Shown in pieces: positions 16,404-27,169 of a stretch of 64,000 bases of DNA (the stretch's first letter is position 1; each line of letters begins with the position of its first letter). The notes below the pieces were generated by a model. The model was given only the letters and a program-made list of their open reading frames with translations. It was not told the origin of the DNA and made no database searches. The position numbers and the translations under genes were made by a program. Origin of the DNA: Phycicoccus avicenniae (lineage in GTDB: Bacteria > Actinomycetota > Actinomycetes > Actinomycetales > Dermatophilaceae). The stretch lies in the NCBI RefSeq assembly GCF_018139485.1, contig NZ_JAGSNF010000006.1:62001-126000 (forward strand). The letters run 5' to 3'.

Positions 16404-17735
16404 GTGAGCGGGAGCAACGCCACCGCGTCGCTCGTGCGCGTCTCGGTGTCCTCGGGGACCCGACGTGCGGACCTCGGTGTGCCCGGGGGCATCCCGGTCG
16501 TCGAGATCCTCCCGGAGCTGGCCCGGGAGCTCGGCGTCCTCGACCCCGAGCACGCGACCCACGGGTTCCGGCTCGTCGCCGGCGGGGGCACCGTGCTCGA
16601 CCCCGACCGCAGCCTCGCCGCCCAGGGGGTCCTCGACGGCGCGATGCTCTCGCTCGAGGTGCTCGACCCGAGCACGACGAAGGTCTACGACGACGTCGTC
16701 GAGGCCGTGGCGGACGTCGTCGAGACCCAGTTCTCGCCGTGGACCGCCCGGCACAGCGCCGGGACGGCCGTCGGGGCCGCGACCGTGTTCTTCCTCTGCG
16801 CCGCGTGGGCGCTCTTCACCGCCCGCGACGCCGGGGCCCTCGTCACCGCGGTGGCGGCCGGCGTCGCCGTCCTCCTCCTCGGCGCGGCCGCGCTGCTGCA
16901 CCAGCGGACGCAGCACGGGGGTGCCCTCGCCCTCGGCGCGACGTCCCTCGTCTTCGCGGCGGTCGCCGGGGCGGCGGTGTCCCCCGACCGGCCGCTGTGG
17001 GGAGAGGGGCTGCTCTGGTGCGGCGGCGCCGTCGTCGTCGGCGGTCTCCTCGGGGCCCTCGCGGTCCCGGCGCACCGGCTCGTGCTCGGTGCCGGCGCGG
17101 TCGTCGGCCTCGGCGGGGTCGTCCTCGGCGCCCTCGGGGGCCCGCTGGGAGTGGACCTCACGACGGTCGCGGCGGCCGTCTTCGTCGTCGCCGTCGTCCT
17201 CGGCAACGTCCTCCCATGGGCCGGGCTCACCTCGAGCCGGCTCACGAGCCGCGCCCCGCGCACCGAGGCCGAGATCGAGGCCGACGTCCCCGCCGTCGAC
17301 CGCGACGACGTCCGGGCCCGGGTGGCCGCCGGCCACGACGTCATGGTGGCCGTCTCGCTCGCGACCGGAGGGGTCGCCCTCCTCACGACGCCGCAGCTCG
17401 CGGCCTCCGGGGTCCCCGGGACGGCGCTCGTCGTCGCGGGCGCCGCCGCGACGCTCCTGCGGACCCGGCACAGCCGCACCCGCACCTCGGTCGTCCTCGC
17501 CATGGCGACCGGCGTCGGCCTGCTCGCCCTCGCCGCCGTCGTCGCCGCCCTCGCCCACCCGGGCTGGCGCCCGGTGCTCGCCGTCGTCCTCGGCACCGCC
17601 GGCGCCGTCGTCGTGACCCTCGCGGTGCTCGCTCCGCGCAGCCGCGTCCGCCTCGGCCGGGTCGCCGACGCCCTCGACGGCGTCGCGCTCGTCGCGCTCG
17701 TCCCGCTCGCCGCCGCCACCGTCGGGGTGGTCTGA
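16404..17735 (+). CDS. eccD: Type VII secretion integral membrane protein EccD (second copy)
   Basis: 443 aa from GTG, with a GGAGGGG ribosome-binding site. An N-terminal ubiquitin-like domain (VRVSVSSGTRRADLGVPGGI through DGAMLSLEVL) is followed by a short linker and about eleven membrane helices. This is closer to the usual EccD length than the copy at 11876. EccD builds the membrane pore and its ubiquitin-like domain contacts EccC. The stop is 4 bases before eccB. Confidence 0.88.
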   Translation: MSGSNATASLVRVSVSSGTRRADLGVPGGIPVVEILPELARELGVLDPEHATHGFRLVAGGGTVLDPDRSLAAQGVLDGAMLSLEVLDPSTTKVYDDVVEAVADVVETQFSPWTARHSAGTAVGAATVFFLCAAWALFTARDAGALVTAVAAGVAVLLLGAAALLHQRTQHGGALALGATSLVFAAVAGAAVSPDRPLWGEGLLWCGGAVVVGGLLGALAVPAHRLVLGAGAVVGLGGVVLGALGGPLGVDLTTVAAAVFVVAVVLGNVLPWAGLTSSRLTSRAPRTEAEIEADVPAVDRDDVRARVAAGHDVMVAVSLATGGVALLTTPQLAASGVPGTALVVAGAAATLLRTRHSRTRTSVVLAMATGVGLLALAAVVAALAHPGWRPVLAVVLGTAGAVVVTLAVLAPRSRVRLGRVADALDGVALVALVPLAAATVGVV

Positions 17736-17739
17736 CCCC

Positions 17740-19071
17740 GTGGCGACGAAGAAGGACCTCGTCGAGGCCCAGTCGTTCAGCAGGCGACGGCTCACGACGG
17801 CGTTCGTCAGCGGCGCGCCGGGGGGCCGCGAGGTCGAGCCCGACCGGCCGCTGCGGGCCGTGGTCGGCGGCGTCGCCCTGTCGGTCGTCCTCGTCCTCGG
17901 GAGCATGGCGTTCGGCTGGCTGCGCTCGTCCCTGCCCGACGACTGGGGCGACAACCGGCTCGTCATCGCCGAGGACAGCGGTGCGCGCTACGTGTCGGTG
18001 AACGAGGTGCTCCACCCCGTCGTGAACACGACGAGCGCCCGGCTGCTCATCCCCGCCGACGAGTTCGAGGTCCTCGCCGTCCCGGACGAGGAGCTCGCGG
18101 ACATCCGACCGGGACCGACGCTCGGCATCCTCGGCGCCCCGGACTCCCTCACCCCCCGGGACCGGCTCGTCGGCACCGGGTGGGTCTCCTGCCTCGGGGC
18201 GTCCGAGACGGTGACCACCACCATCGGGCCGGGAGGCGCGGCCACCCCCGCCGCGGGCCGGGCCGTCCTCGTGACCTCGGGCGAGGAGACCTTCGTCCTC
18301 GCCGACGGACGCCGCTACCCGGTCGCGCAGGACGACCTGTCCGCGGTGTCGGTCGCGCTCCGGCTCGACGGCCGACCGGCCGTCCCCGCCCCCGCCGCCT
18401 GGCTCAACCTCTTCCCCGAGGGCAGCCCCCTCGCGCCGCTGCGCATCGAGGACCTCGGCGCTCCCCTGCCGGGTCTGCCGTCCGGGGCGGCCGTCGGCTC
18501 GGTGCTGCGGCTCGACTCCGACGGGCGCCGCTACGTCGTGACGCCGGAGGGCGACCTCGAGCTGCTCCCGGAGGTCGCCCTCGCGATGTACGGGCTGGGC
18601 TCCGGGGCCTCCGGGACGGAGATCCCGGTCGAGGCCGCCCAGATCGCCCGGCTCGAGGTCCGCTCCCCCGAGCTCGCGCCGACGGACTGGCCGCAGGCCC
18701 TCCCGAGCGGCCTGGAGTCCGCCCCCTGCGCGACGCTCGTCGCCGCGGCGGGCGAGCCGCCCGAGGTCGCCCTCACGACCGTCACCGACGACCCTCCCGC
18801 CACCGACCGGGGACGGACGACCGTCGACACCGGCTACGGCGCCCTGGTCCGGTCCGTCACCGGCGCGGCGCTCTCCGACGGCCCGGTCTACGCCGTCGAC
18901 CAGACCGCCACGGCGTACGCGGTCGAGGGGGCCGACACCGAGGTCCTCGCGCGTCTGGGCTACCGGACCGACGACGTCGTCCCCGTCCCGCAGGCGTGGA
19001 CCGAGCTCTTCCGCTCCGGTCCCGCGCTCGGTGTCGACGCGGCCCGGACCGTCGTGTCCGGCGGCTCGTGA
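17740..19071 (+). CDS. eccB: Type VII secretion protein EccB
   Basis: 443 aa from GTG. It starts with the EccB-type MATKKDLVEAQSFSRRRLTTAF segment, then a single membrane helix at about residues 40-62. A large extracytoplasmic domain made of repeated beta modules follows (for example VSVNEVLHPVVNTTSARLLI and the PGPTLGILGAPDSL block). EccB is the envelope-side part of the ESX channel. The stop overlaps mycP by 4 bases. EccB modules usually contain paired Cys; C195-type residues are visible in GWVSCLGA and SAPCATL. Confidence 0.93.
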   Translation: MATKKDLVEAQSFSRRRLTTAFVSGAPGGREVEPDRPLRAVVGGVALSVVLVLGSMAFGWLRSSLPDDWGDNRLVIAEDSGARYVSVNEVLHPVVNTTSARLLIPADEFEVLAVPDEELADIRPGPTLGILGAPDSLTPRDRLVGTGWVSCLGASETVTTTIGPGGAATPAAGRAVLVTSGEETFVLADGRRYPVAQDDLSAVSVALRLDGRPAVPAPAAWLNLFPEGSPLAPLRIEDLGAPLPGLPSGAAVGSVLRLDSDGRRYVVTPEGDLELLPEVALAMYGLGSGASGTEIPVEAAQIARLEVRSPELAPTDWPQALPSGLESAPCATLVAAAGEPPEVALTTVTDDPPATDRGRTTVDTGYGALVRSVTGAALSDGPVYAVDQTATAYAVEGADTEVLARLGYRTDDVVPVPQAWTELFRSGPALGVDAARTVVSGGS

Positions 19072-20261
19072 GCGCCCGCCGGACCGTCGCTCGGGTGCTG
19101 CTCGCCGGCGCCGTCGCGGGCGTCGTCACCGTCCCGGGTCCGGCCGTCGGCGCCGACTCCTGCGAGGAGGGGCGCACCCGGTACGTCGCGGACACCCCGG
19201 CGGGTCTCGTGCGCCTCGGGGCCTCGCAGGCGTGGCCGCTCGCCACCGGCGCCGGGACGACCGTCGCGGTCCTGGACTCCGGCGTCGCGGACGCCAACGC
19301 CCACTTCCCCGACGGGTCCGTCCTCCCGGGGCGCTCCTTCGTCGGGGGGTCGGCGACCGAGGACGTGCGCCTCCACGGGACCGCCGTCGCCGGGGTCGTC
19401 GCGGCCCGCCCGGTCGAGGGGTCGGGCGTCGTCGGGCTGGCCCGCGGGGCGAGCGTCCTGCCCGTCAAGGTCGTCGCCGACGACACCCGTGAGGGCCCGG
19501 ACGCCGACGCCGGGGTGCTCGCCGAGGCCATTGCGTACGCCGCCGACGAGGGGGCCGAGGTCATCGTCGTCGCGTTGAGCACGTTCGTCGACGACGCGCG
19601 CCTGCGGGACGCGACGGCCGCCGCGCTGCGGAGCGGGTCGCTCGTCGTCGCGTCCGCCGGCAACCGGGCGTCCAAGGACGACCCCGCGACCGGTGTCCGC
19701 TACCCCGCCGGCTATCCCGGGGTGCTCGGCGTGGCCGCCACCGACGACGGTGACCGCGTCGCGGAGAACGCCGTCCGTGGTCCGCACGTCGACCTCGCGG
19801 CTCCCGGCGTCGAGGTGCTCACGACGTACGGCGCCTGGGGCGACTGCTACCTGAGCGCCGACGCCGGCTCCTCGAGCTACGCGACGGGGTACGTCGCCGC
19901 GGCCGCCGCGCTCGTCGCGCAGCGCTACCCCGGTGCGGGGCCGCGCGGCTGGGCCCACCGTCTCGAGGCGACGGCCGCCCGGGCCCGCCGGGACGCCCGC
20001 GACGACGTCGTCGGCTGGGGGGTCGTCCAGCCGGTCGCCGCCCTCACGGCTGTGCTCGACGGCTCGCTCGCCGGACCGCCGCCGCCGGGGTCGAGCCCCG
20101 CACCGAGCGAGGAGGCACCCGTGGAGCGGCTCGCCGTCACGCAGGTCCCCGACCCCGGCGCGGCGGACCGTCGGCGGGTCACGTGGGTCGCCGTCGGGGC
20201 CACCGGACTGCTGCTCGCCCTCGCCCTGCTGCGCCTCGGGCGGACGCGCCGCGGGGGCTGA
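19068..20261 (+). CDS. mycP: Mycosin, ESX-associated subtilisin-like serine protease MycP
   Basis: 397 aa. A signal peptide (to about residue 29) is followed by a subtilase domain with D70 (AVLDSG), H103 (LHGTAVAGV), oxyanion N199 (SAGN) and the catalytic Ser at S270 in SSSYATGYVA. A Pro-rich linker and a C-terminal membrane helix with a basic end follow. The Ser motif has SSS instead of the usual GTS, but the nucleophile is kept. MycP caps and stabilises the ESX channel. The GTG overlaps the eccB stop. Confidence 0.93.
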   Translation: MSARRTVARVLLAGAVAGVVTVPGPAVGADSCEEGRTRYVADTPAGLVRLGASQAWPLATGAGTTVAVLDSGVADANAHFPDGSVLPGRSFVGGSATEDVRLHGTAVAGVVAARPVEGSGVVGLARGASVLPVKVVADDTREGPDADAGVLAEAIAYAADEGAEVIVVALSTFVDDARLRDATAAALRSGSLVVASAGNRASKDDPATGVRYPAGYPGVLGVAATDDGDRVAENAVRGPHVDLAAPGVEVLTTYGAWGDCYLSADAGSSSYATGYVAAAAALVAQRYPGAGPRGWAHRLEATAARARRDARDDVVGWGVVQPVAALTAVLDGSLAGPPPPGSSPAPSEEAPVERLAVTQVPDPGAADRRRVTWVAVGATGLLLALALLRLGRTRRGG

Positions 20262-20303
20262 ACCCGGGTGAGCCGCACGGTCCGCTTCTGGGACACTGTG
20301 GCC

Positions 20304-22934
20304 ATGACCGACCACTCCTCACCGTCCACCCCTGCCGCCCTCCCGGAGCGGCCCTCCCTCGAGGGCCTGGAGGAGAAGTGGGGCGCGGTATGGCAGGAGC
20401 AGGACACGTACGCGTTCGACCGCGAGGCGGCCCTCGCCGGGCCCCGCGAGGCCGTCTTCGCGATCGACACCCCGCCGCCGACCGCGAGCGGGTCGCTGCA
20501 CATGGGACACGTCTTCAGCTACACCCACACCGACTGCATGGCGCGGTACAAGCGGATGGCGGGCTTCAACGTCTTCTACCCGATCGGCTGGGACGACAAC
20601 GGCCTGCCGACCGAGAAGCGCGTCCAGAACTACTACGGCGTGCGGGGTGACGCCTCGCTGCCCTACGACCCGGGCTTCGAGCCGCCGCACCGTGGGGACG
20701 CGAAGAGCACGAAGGCCGCCGACGAGCGGCCGATCTCGCGGCAGAACTTCATCGAGCTGTGCGACGAGCTGACCGTCGAGGACGAGAAGGCCTTCGAGTC
20801 CCTCTTCCGCCGGATCGGGCACAGCTACGACTGGTCGATCGGCTACCGGACGATCGACGACCACTCGCGTGCGACGTCGCAGCAGGCGTTCCTGCGCAAC
20901 GTCCGCCGCGGCGAGGCCTACCAGGCCGAGGCTCCGGGGCTGTGGGACATCACGTTCCAGACCGCCGTCGCCCAGGCCGAGCTCGAGGCCCGCGACTACC
21001 CGGGCGCCTACCACCGGGTCGCCTTCCACGGCGCCGACGGCCCGGTCCACATCGAGACGACCCGCCCGGAGCTCATCCCGAGCGTCGTGGCCCTCATCGC
21101 CCATCCCGACGACGAGCGGTACCGGCCGCTGTTCGGCCGGGCGGTCCGCTCGCCGCTGTTCGACGTCGAGGTGCCCGTGCTCGCGCACCCCGCCGCCGAG
21201 ATGGACAAGGGCGCCGGCATCGCGATGTGCTGCACCTTCGGTGACCTCACCGACGTCATGTGGTGGCGCGAGCTGCGGCTGCCGACCCGCTCGCTCGTCA
21301 CCCGCACCGGGCGTCTGCAGCGCGAGGTGCCGGAGTGGCTCGCCGGCTCCCCCGGCGAGGCCCTCTACCGGGACGAGGTCGCCGGCAAGACCGCGTTCGG
21401 CGCCCGCGAGGCGATCGTCGGGGCGCTGCGGGCCTCCGGTGACCTCGACGGCGAGCCGGCCGCGACCCAGCGCAAGGCGAACTTCTACGAGCGCGGCGAG
21501 AAGCCGCTCGAGATCGTCACGACCCGCCAGTGGTACATCCGCAACGGCGGGCGCGAGGCCGACCTCAACGCCGCCCTCATCGCGCGCGGGCAGGAGGTCG
21601 ACTTCCACCCCGGCTTCATGCGCTCGCGGTACACGAACTGGGTCCAGGGCCTCAACGGTGACTGGCTCGTCTCGCGCCAGCGCTTCTTCGGCGTCCCGAT
21701 CCCCGTCTGGTACCCCGTCGACGCCGACGGCGAGCCGGACTGGGACACCCCGATCCTCCCCGAGGAGTCGGCCCTGCCGGTCGACCCCGCGGCGAACCCG
21801 CCCGCCGGGTACACCGAGGACCAGCGCGGCGAGCCCGGCGGCTTCGTCGGCGACCCCGACGTCCTCGACACGTGGGCGACGTCCTCGCTCACCCCCCAGA
21901 TCGCGGGCGGCTGGCGCAACGCCGACGGCACCGGCAGCGAGGCCCTCTTCGAGAAGGTCTTCCCGATGGACGTGCGTCCCCAGGGCCACGACATCATCCG
22001 GACCTGGCTGTTCTCGACCGTCGTCCGCGCCCACTTCGAGCACGGCAGCGTGCCGTGGACGAACAGCGCGATCTCCGGCTGGATCCTCGACCCGGACCGC
22101 AAGAAGATGAGCAAGTCCAAGGGCAACGTCGTCACGCCCGAGGACCTGCTGCGCGAGCACTCCGCCGACGCCGTCCGCTACTGGTCGGCGAGCGGCCGGC
22201 TCGGCACGGACGCGGCCTATGACGTCGCCCAGATCAAGGTCGGCCGGCGCCTCGCGATCAAGATCCTCAACGCGAGCAAGTTCGCCCTGTCCTTCGGCCC
22301 CGTCGAGGGCGACCTCGCCGCTCAGGTCACCGACCCCCTCGACCTGTCCGTCCTCGCCCGGCTGCGGGACGTCGTCGAGCGCGCCACCGCGGGCTTCGAG
22401 GCGTGGGACCACACCCGCGCCCTCGAGGCGACGGAGTCGTTCTTCTGGTCCTTCTGCGACGACTACCTCGAGCTCGTCAAGGACCGCGCCTACGGGTCCC
22501 GCGGCGAGGAGGCCGCAGCCTCCGCCCGCGCCACCCTGCGGCTCACCCTCGACGTCGTGCTCCGGCTCTTCGCGCCGATGCTCCCGTACGTCACCGAGGA
22601 GGTCTGGAGCTGGACCCACGACGGGTCGGTGCACCGGGCGTCCTGGCCGGGCGTCGACGAGGTGCCGGCCGGCGGCGACCCGGCCGTGCTCGGCTCCGTC
22701 GGCGGCGCTCTCGCGGCGGTCCGCAAGGCCAAGTCCGAGGCGAAGGTCGGGATGCGCGCCGAGGTGCCGACGATGACCCTGCTCGCGCCGGCCGCCGCGC
22801 AGGACCACGTGCGGCTCGCCGAGGCCGACCTGCGCGCCGCGGGCCGGCTCACGGGGACCCTCGACTACGCCGACGGCGAGGACATCACCGCGCGCGACGT
22901 CGAGCTCGTGCCGGTGGCCAAGCCCACCCGCTGA
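20304..22934 (+). CDS. valS: Valine--tRNA ligase (archaeal/rickettsial-like type)
   Basis: 876 aa. HIGH motif as HMGH (66-69) and KMSKS at 601-605. The editing (CP1) domain is present with ETTRPELIPSVVALIAHP. The chain ends without the C-terminal coiled coil seen in E. coli-type ValRS. The opening, with SLHMGHVFSYTHTDCMARYKRM and GWDDNGLPTEKRVQ, follows the archaeal/rickettsial ValRS pattern rather than the mycobacterial one (NVTGSLHMGHAL). ATG 20304 is chosen over an upstream GTG because the family begins near here. It charges tRNA-Val in the cytoplasm and no other valS is visible in the window. Confidence 0.93.
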   Translation: MTDHSSPSTPAALPERPSLEGLEEKWGAVWQEQDTYAFDREAALAGPREAVFAIDTPPPTASGSLHMGHVFSYTHTDCMARYKRMAGFNVFYPIGWDDNGLPTEKRVQNYYGVRGDASLPYDPGFEPPHRGDAKSTKAADERPISRQNFIELCDELTVEDEKAFESLFRRIGHSYDWSIGYRTIDDHSRATSQQAFLRNVRRGEAYQAEAPGLWDITFQTAVAQAELEARDYPGAYHRVAFHGADGPVHIETTRPELIPSVVALIAHPDDERYRPLFGRAVRSPLFDVEVPVLAHPAAEMDKGAGIAMCCTFGDLTDVMWWRELRLPTRSLVTRTGRLQREVPEWLAGSPGEALYRDEVAGKTAFGAREAIVGALRASGDLDGEPAATQRKANFYERGEKPLEIVTTRQWYIRNGGREADLNAALIARGQEVDFHPGFMRSRYTNWVQGLNGDWLVSRQRFFGVPIPVWYPVDADGEPDWDTPILPEESALPVDPAANPPAGYTEDQRGEPGGFVGDPDVLDTWATSSLTPQIAGGWRNADGTGSEALFEKVFPMDVRPQGHDIIRTWLFSTVVRAHFEHGSVPWTNSAISGWILDPDRKKMSKSKGNVVTPEDLLREHSADAVRYWSASGRLGTDAAYDVAQIKVGRRLAIKILNASKFALSFGPVEGDLAAQVTDPLDLSVLARLRDVVERATAGFEAWDHTRALEATESFFWSFCDDYLELVKDRAYGSRGEEAAASARATLRLTLDVVLRLFAPMLPYVTEEVWSWTHDGSVHRASWPGVDEVPAGGDPAVLGSVGGALAAVRKAKSEAKVGMRAEVPTMTLLAPAAAQDHVRLAEADLRAAGRLTGTLDYADGEDITARDVELVPVAKPTR

Positions 22935-22946
22935 CGCAGGGACGGG

Positions 22947-23624
22947 TCAGGCCGGCGCGGGACGCGGGCTCCGGGCCCGCTCGTGCGCCCGGGCGGTCCG
23001 GTGCCCGGTGGGGCGCACGACCATCCACGGCACGTCCCAGCCGGACAGCCGGAGCCGGTGGTGGACGACGACGTCCCGGCGCAGGTGGTCCACCCGTCCC
23101 GTCGCCGGGTCGTAGACGTCGAGCATCCGGTCCCCGTCGCCGGGCAGGACGAGGACCACGTGCCGCGGCAGCAGGCCGTTGCCGACGTAGAGCAGCGCAG
23201 GCTGCCCGTGCGCGACGACCCGCACGAGGGCGTCGAACGCCTCGACGAGACGGTACTCGTCCAGGCCCCGCACGACGTCGACGCGGTAGCGCGTGCCGAT
23301 CGTCGAGGCCCCTCGCTCCAGCTCGGCGCGCGCGCCCCACGGCGGGGTGCCGAGGGAGCGCGGCCACGGCGGGCCGACCCGCGGCCCTCCCCGCCGCACC
23401 CCGTTGGTGCGGCGCATGACGACGCGCTCGTAGGCGGCGAAGCGCTCGGCCTCGGTCTCCCCCGGTGGCGAGCCCGGCGGACGGGGCCGCCCGGTGCGAA
23501 CCCACGAGGCGAAGACCGGGTCGACGAGCATCCGGGCGACGGTGAGGCACGCCGAGCCGCAGGTCACCGGGGACTGCTGGACCGGCCCGGTGTCGCCGGC
23601 GCGCAGCCGGTACGTCGTCGCCAC
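22947..23624 (-). CDS. C39-peptidase-like cysteine protease fold protein
   Basis: About 225 aa from a GTG at 23624 with GATGGGGGC just before it. Another GTG at 23663 would add 13 residues. The order Cys (SPVTCGSACL, C22), His (LPRHVVLVL) and Asp (DVYDPATG) fits the papain-like C39 fold. No signal peptide or membrane segment is seen, so it is probably cytoplasmic. It is divergent from the DUF4129-MoxR-DUF58 operon and converges with valS. Function is unknown: it could be a protease, a bacteriocin-type processing domain or an inactive relative. Confidence 0.6.
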   Translation of the reverse strand: MATTYRLRAGDTGPVQQSPVTCGSACLTVARMLVDPVFASWVRTGRPRPPGSPPGETEAERFAAYERVVMRRTNGVRRGGPRVGPPWPRSLGTPPWGARAELERGASTIGTRYRVDVVRGLDEYRLVEAFDALVRVVAHGQPALLYVGNGLLPRHVVLVLPGDGDRMLDVYDPATGRVDHLRRDVVVHHRLRLSGWDVPWMVVRPTGHRTARAHERARSPRPAPA

Positions 23625-23702
23625 GCCCCCATCGTGGCCGCCCGACCGCCCCGTCGCCAGCACCCGTGTGGTTCAGTGTGTCCCGTGGGGAGGACGGACA
23701 CC

Positions 23703-24428
23703 GTGCGACGCCGGGCGACCGGCCCGGTGCTGCTGTGCGCCGGGCTGGTCCTCGCCTGCCTCGCCGTGCTGTGGGCCGCCTCGGCCCCCCGCCCCGGTCC
23801 GGACTACTCGCTCGGTGTCGCGACGACCACGAACGTCCCGCAGGACGCCCTCCCCATGGACCTCGACGCCGACGCGCTCGACGGCAGCCCACCCCCCGTC
23901 GGTGACCCCGCCGACGACGACGGGATCGTCGGGTACCTCGTCGCGGGCCTCCTCGTCCTCGTCCTCGCCGTCGTCGCCGCCCTCCTGCTCCACCGCCTCG
24001 TCCGGGCGCTGCTGCGCGCCTGGCGCGAGCGACGGTCCGTCGGGGCCGACGACACCACCGCGCCCGACCTGGAGCGGGTCGCCACCGCACTCGTCGTCGA
24101 CGCCGAGGGGCGCCGCGTCGCGCTACGTGGTGGCACGCCCGCCGAGGGCATCGTCGCGGCGTGGACCCGGCTCGAGGACTCGCTGCGCTCGGCGGGCCTG
24201 GCGATGCCGGCCTCGCGGGTGTCCAGCGAGACGACCCTCGCCGCCCTCGCCCGGTTCGGCGTCGACGCCACCGCCCTGACGACGCTCGACGACCTCTACC
24301 GCCAGGCCTCATGGTCGAGCCACGCGATGACCGAGGACGACCGCGCCCGGGCCGAGGCCGCCCACGACGCCCTCGACGCGGAGCTGGCGGCGGCCTCGAC
24401 CCGGCGGGATGCCGCGAGCCGTGCCTGA
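23703..24428 (+). CDS. DUF4129-domain membrane protein
   Basis: About 241 aa. The GTG at 23703 is chosen because GGGGAGG lies at the right distance; a second GTG at 23685 is in frame. An N-terminal membrane helix is followed by an acidic extracytoplasmic stretch and a second helix (IVGYLVAGLLVLVLAVVAALLL). The DUF4129 domain reads GGTPAEGIVAAWTRLEDSLRSAG and continues to the end. It begins an operon with MoxR and DUF58 genes, a frequent association in actinobacteria, thought to concern envelope maintenance or complex assembly. Confidence 0.75.
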   Translation: MRRRATGPVLLCAGLVLACLAVLWAASAPRPGPDYSLGVATTTNVPQDALPMDLDADALDGSPPPVGDPADDDGIVGYLVAGLLVLVLAVVAALLLHRLVRALLRAWRERRSVGADDTTAPDLERVATALVVDAEGRRVALRGGTPAEGIVAAWTRLEDSLRSAGLAMPASRVSSETTLAALARFGVDATALTTLDDLYRQASWSSHAMTEDDRARAEAAHDALDAELAAASTRRDAASRA

Positions 24429-24863
24429 CCTGCGCTCCCGCCGGCTGGTGGGCCTCCTCGCCGCTGCGGGCGTGGCGGTCGTCGTCCTCACCGCGGTGCG
24501 CGGGGTCGTCGTGCTCCTCGCCGTCGCCTCCCTCCTCCTCGCCGCCGCCGTCGGCCTCGGGCTCCTGCCCCTGCTGCGCCGCGACGACGTCGACTGGGAC
24601 TGGCTGCCCGGCCGGGCCGAGGCCCCCACGCCCGAGCCCGGCCTCGCCCGGCTCCACCGGCTCGTCGCCCCCTCCGCGACCGACACCACCGCCGACCGCG
24701 AGCTGCACGACCTCGTCGGGACCCTCGCCGACGAGCGCGGTGCCACCGGTCGTCCCGGACCGCTCGCGGACTACCTCGCGGGCCCCCCGCGCCGCCTCGA
24801 CCTCGCCGCCCTGGAAGCCGTCGTCGACGACCTCGACACCGTCCCGCCCCCCGAGGAGCACCC

Positions 24864-24867
<4 letters not shown>
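24409..24867 (+). CDS. Small membrane protein of the MoxR-DUF58 operon
   Basis: 152 aa. It begins within the end of the preceding gene (ATG 24409; an in-frame GTG at 24421 is as likely). There are two hydrophobic helices near the N-terminus (LVGLLAAAGVAVVVL and VVVLLAVASLLLAAAVGLGLL), then a soluble tail with helical and Pro-rich parts. No named family is recognised. It overlaps the MoxR gene by 4 bases and is probably an accessory subunit. Confidence 0.7.
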
Positions 24868-25825
<958 letters not shown>

Positions 25826-25829
<4 letters not shown>

Positions 25830-27169
25830 GCGGCGGCTGGCGGCCGACCCGGTCCCTCGGCCGGGGTGCGGCCGTCGGGGTGCTTGCGCTCGTCGCGGGT
25901 GCGGTCGCCGGGCGCGCGGACCTCGCCGTCGTCGGCGTCCCGCTCCTCGCGGCCGCCGTGTGGGCCGTCGCGACCCACCCCCGGGCGACGCCCACGGTGC
26001 GCTGCCGGGTGGGCGAGGTGACCCTCCGCGAGGGCGGGACGACGACGTGGCGCGTCGACGTCGACCCCGTCCCGGGCCTGCGCGAGGTCCTCGCCCACCT
26101 CCCGGGGTCGCGGTGGGCGCCGGTCCGCCCCGCGCACGGCCACGTCGCCGCGACGGTCACCTCCGCCGCGGAGGCGGTCCCCGTCGCCGTGGAGGTGACT
26201 CCGACGCGGTGGGGCCGGCACCCGCTCGGTCCGGCGCAGGTCGTCGCGGTCGGCGACCTCGCGGGCTACGTCTGGACGTGGCCGGTCCAGCGGACCGAGG
26301 AGGTCGGGGTGCTGCCGAACCCCGGGACCTTCACCTCGCGGGCGACGCTGCCGCACCCGGTCGGCCTCGTCGGGGCCCACCGGTCGACGCGGCCGGGCAG
26401 CGGGACCGAGCTCGCGGACATCCGGCCCTTCCGCACCGGGGACCGGCTGCGCCGCATCCACTGGCCGGTCTCGCTGCGGGCCGGGGAGCTGCACGTGACG
26501 ACGAGCCACGCCGACGAGGACGCCGAGGTCCGCATCGTCCTCGACGCCGTCCGGGACCTCGGGACTCGGGACCCTGCGACCGGCCGGGTGTCATGCCTGG
26601 ACGTCGCCGTGGAGGCGGCCGGTGCCGTCGCTGCCCACTACCTCGGCACCGGTGACCGGGTGGGGCTGTCCGTCCTCGGCGGTGGGCTCGTCGAGGTCCC
26701 CGCCGTCGGGGGTCACCACCAGCTCGAGCGGATCCTGTCGGGGCTCAGCCGGACCCGGCCGTCGACGGGGACCATCGGCGAGGACCGGACGCTGCGCGCC
26801 CAGCTGAACCGGCCCGTGCCGCCCGGGGCGGTCGTCGTGCTGATGTCCTCGCTCGTCGCCGCCGCCCCGCTGGCGCGCGCGGTCCGGCTCGCCCGGACGG
26901 GTCACGTCGTCATCGTCGTCGACACCCTGCCGCCCGCCCTCGCCGGCCCCGCCGTCACCGCCGAGGAGGCCGCCGCCGCGAGTGGCGTCGAGGACCCCCG
27001 GGCGGCGCGGGTCGTCTGGCGGCTGCGGATGCTGGACCGCGAGCGCGAGGTGCGGCGGTGTGCCGCCGCGGGAGTCCCGGTCGTGCCGTGGCGGGGGGCG
27101 GGGTCCCTCGACGCCGTGCTGCGCGGCACCTCGCGTCGCGGCCGAGCCCCCCGGGCGGTGCGGCGATGA
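25826..27169 (+). CDS. DUF58-domain protein
   Basis: 447 aa from GTG. Two hydrophobic helices at the N-terminus precede an Ig-like part. The hallmark DUF58 motif follows (GTELADIRPFRTGDRLRRIHWPVSLR) and then a VWA-like alpha/beta domain (VRIVLDAVRDLG, VVVLMSSLVAAAPL, VVIVVDTLP). It is the standard partner of MoxR. The metal-site residues typical of VWA domains are only partly visible. It overlaps MoxR upstream and the membrane gene downstream by 4 bases each. Confidence 0.88.

Noticed and set aside
20319-22808. 829-codon minus-strand frame opposite valS
   Set aside because: No recognisable domain and composition of an antisense shadow; valS is certain.
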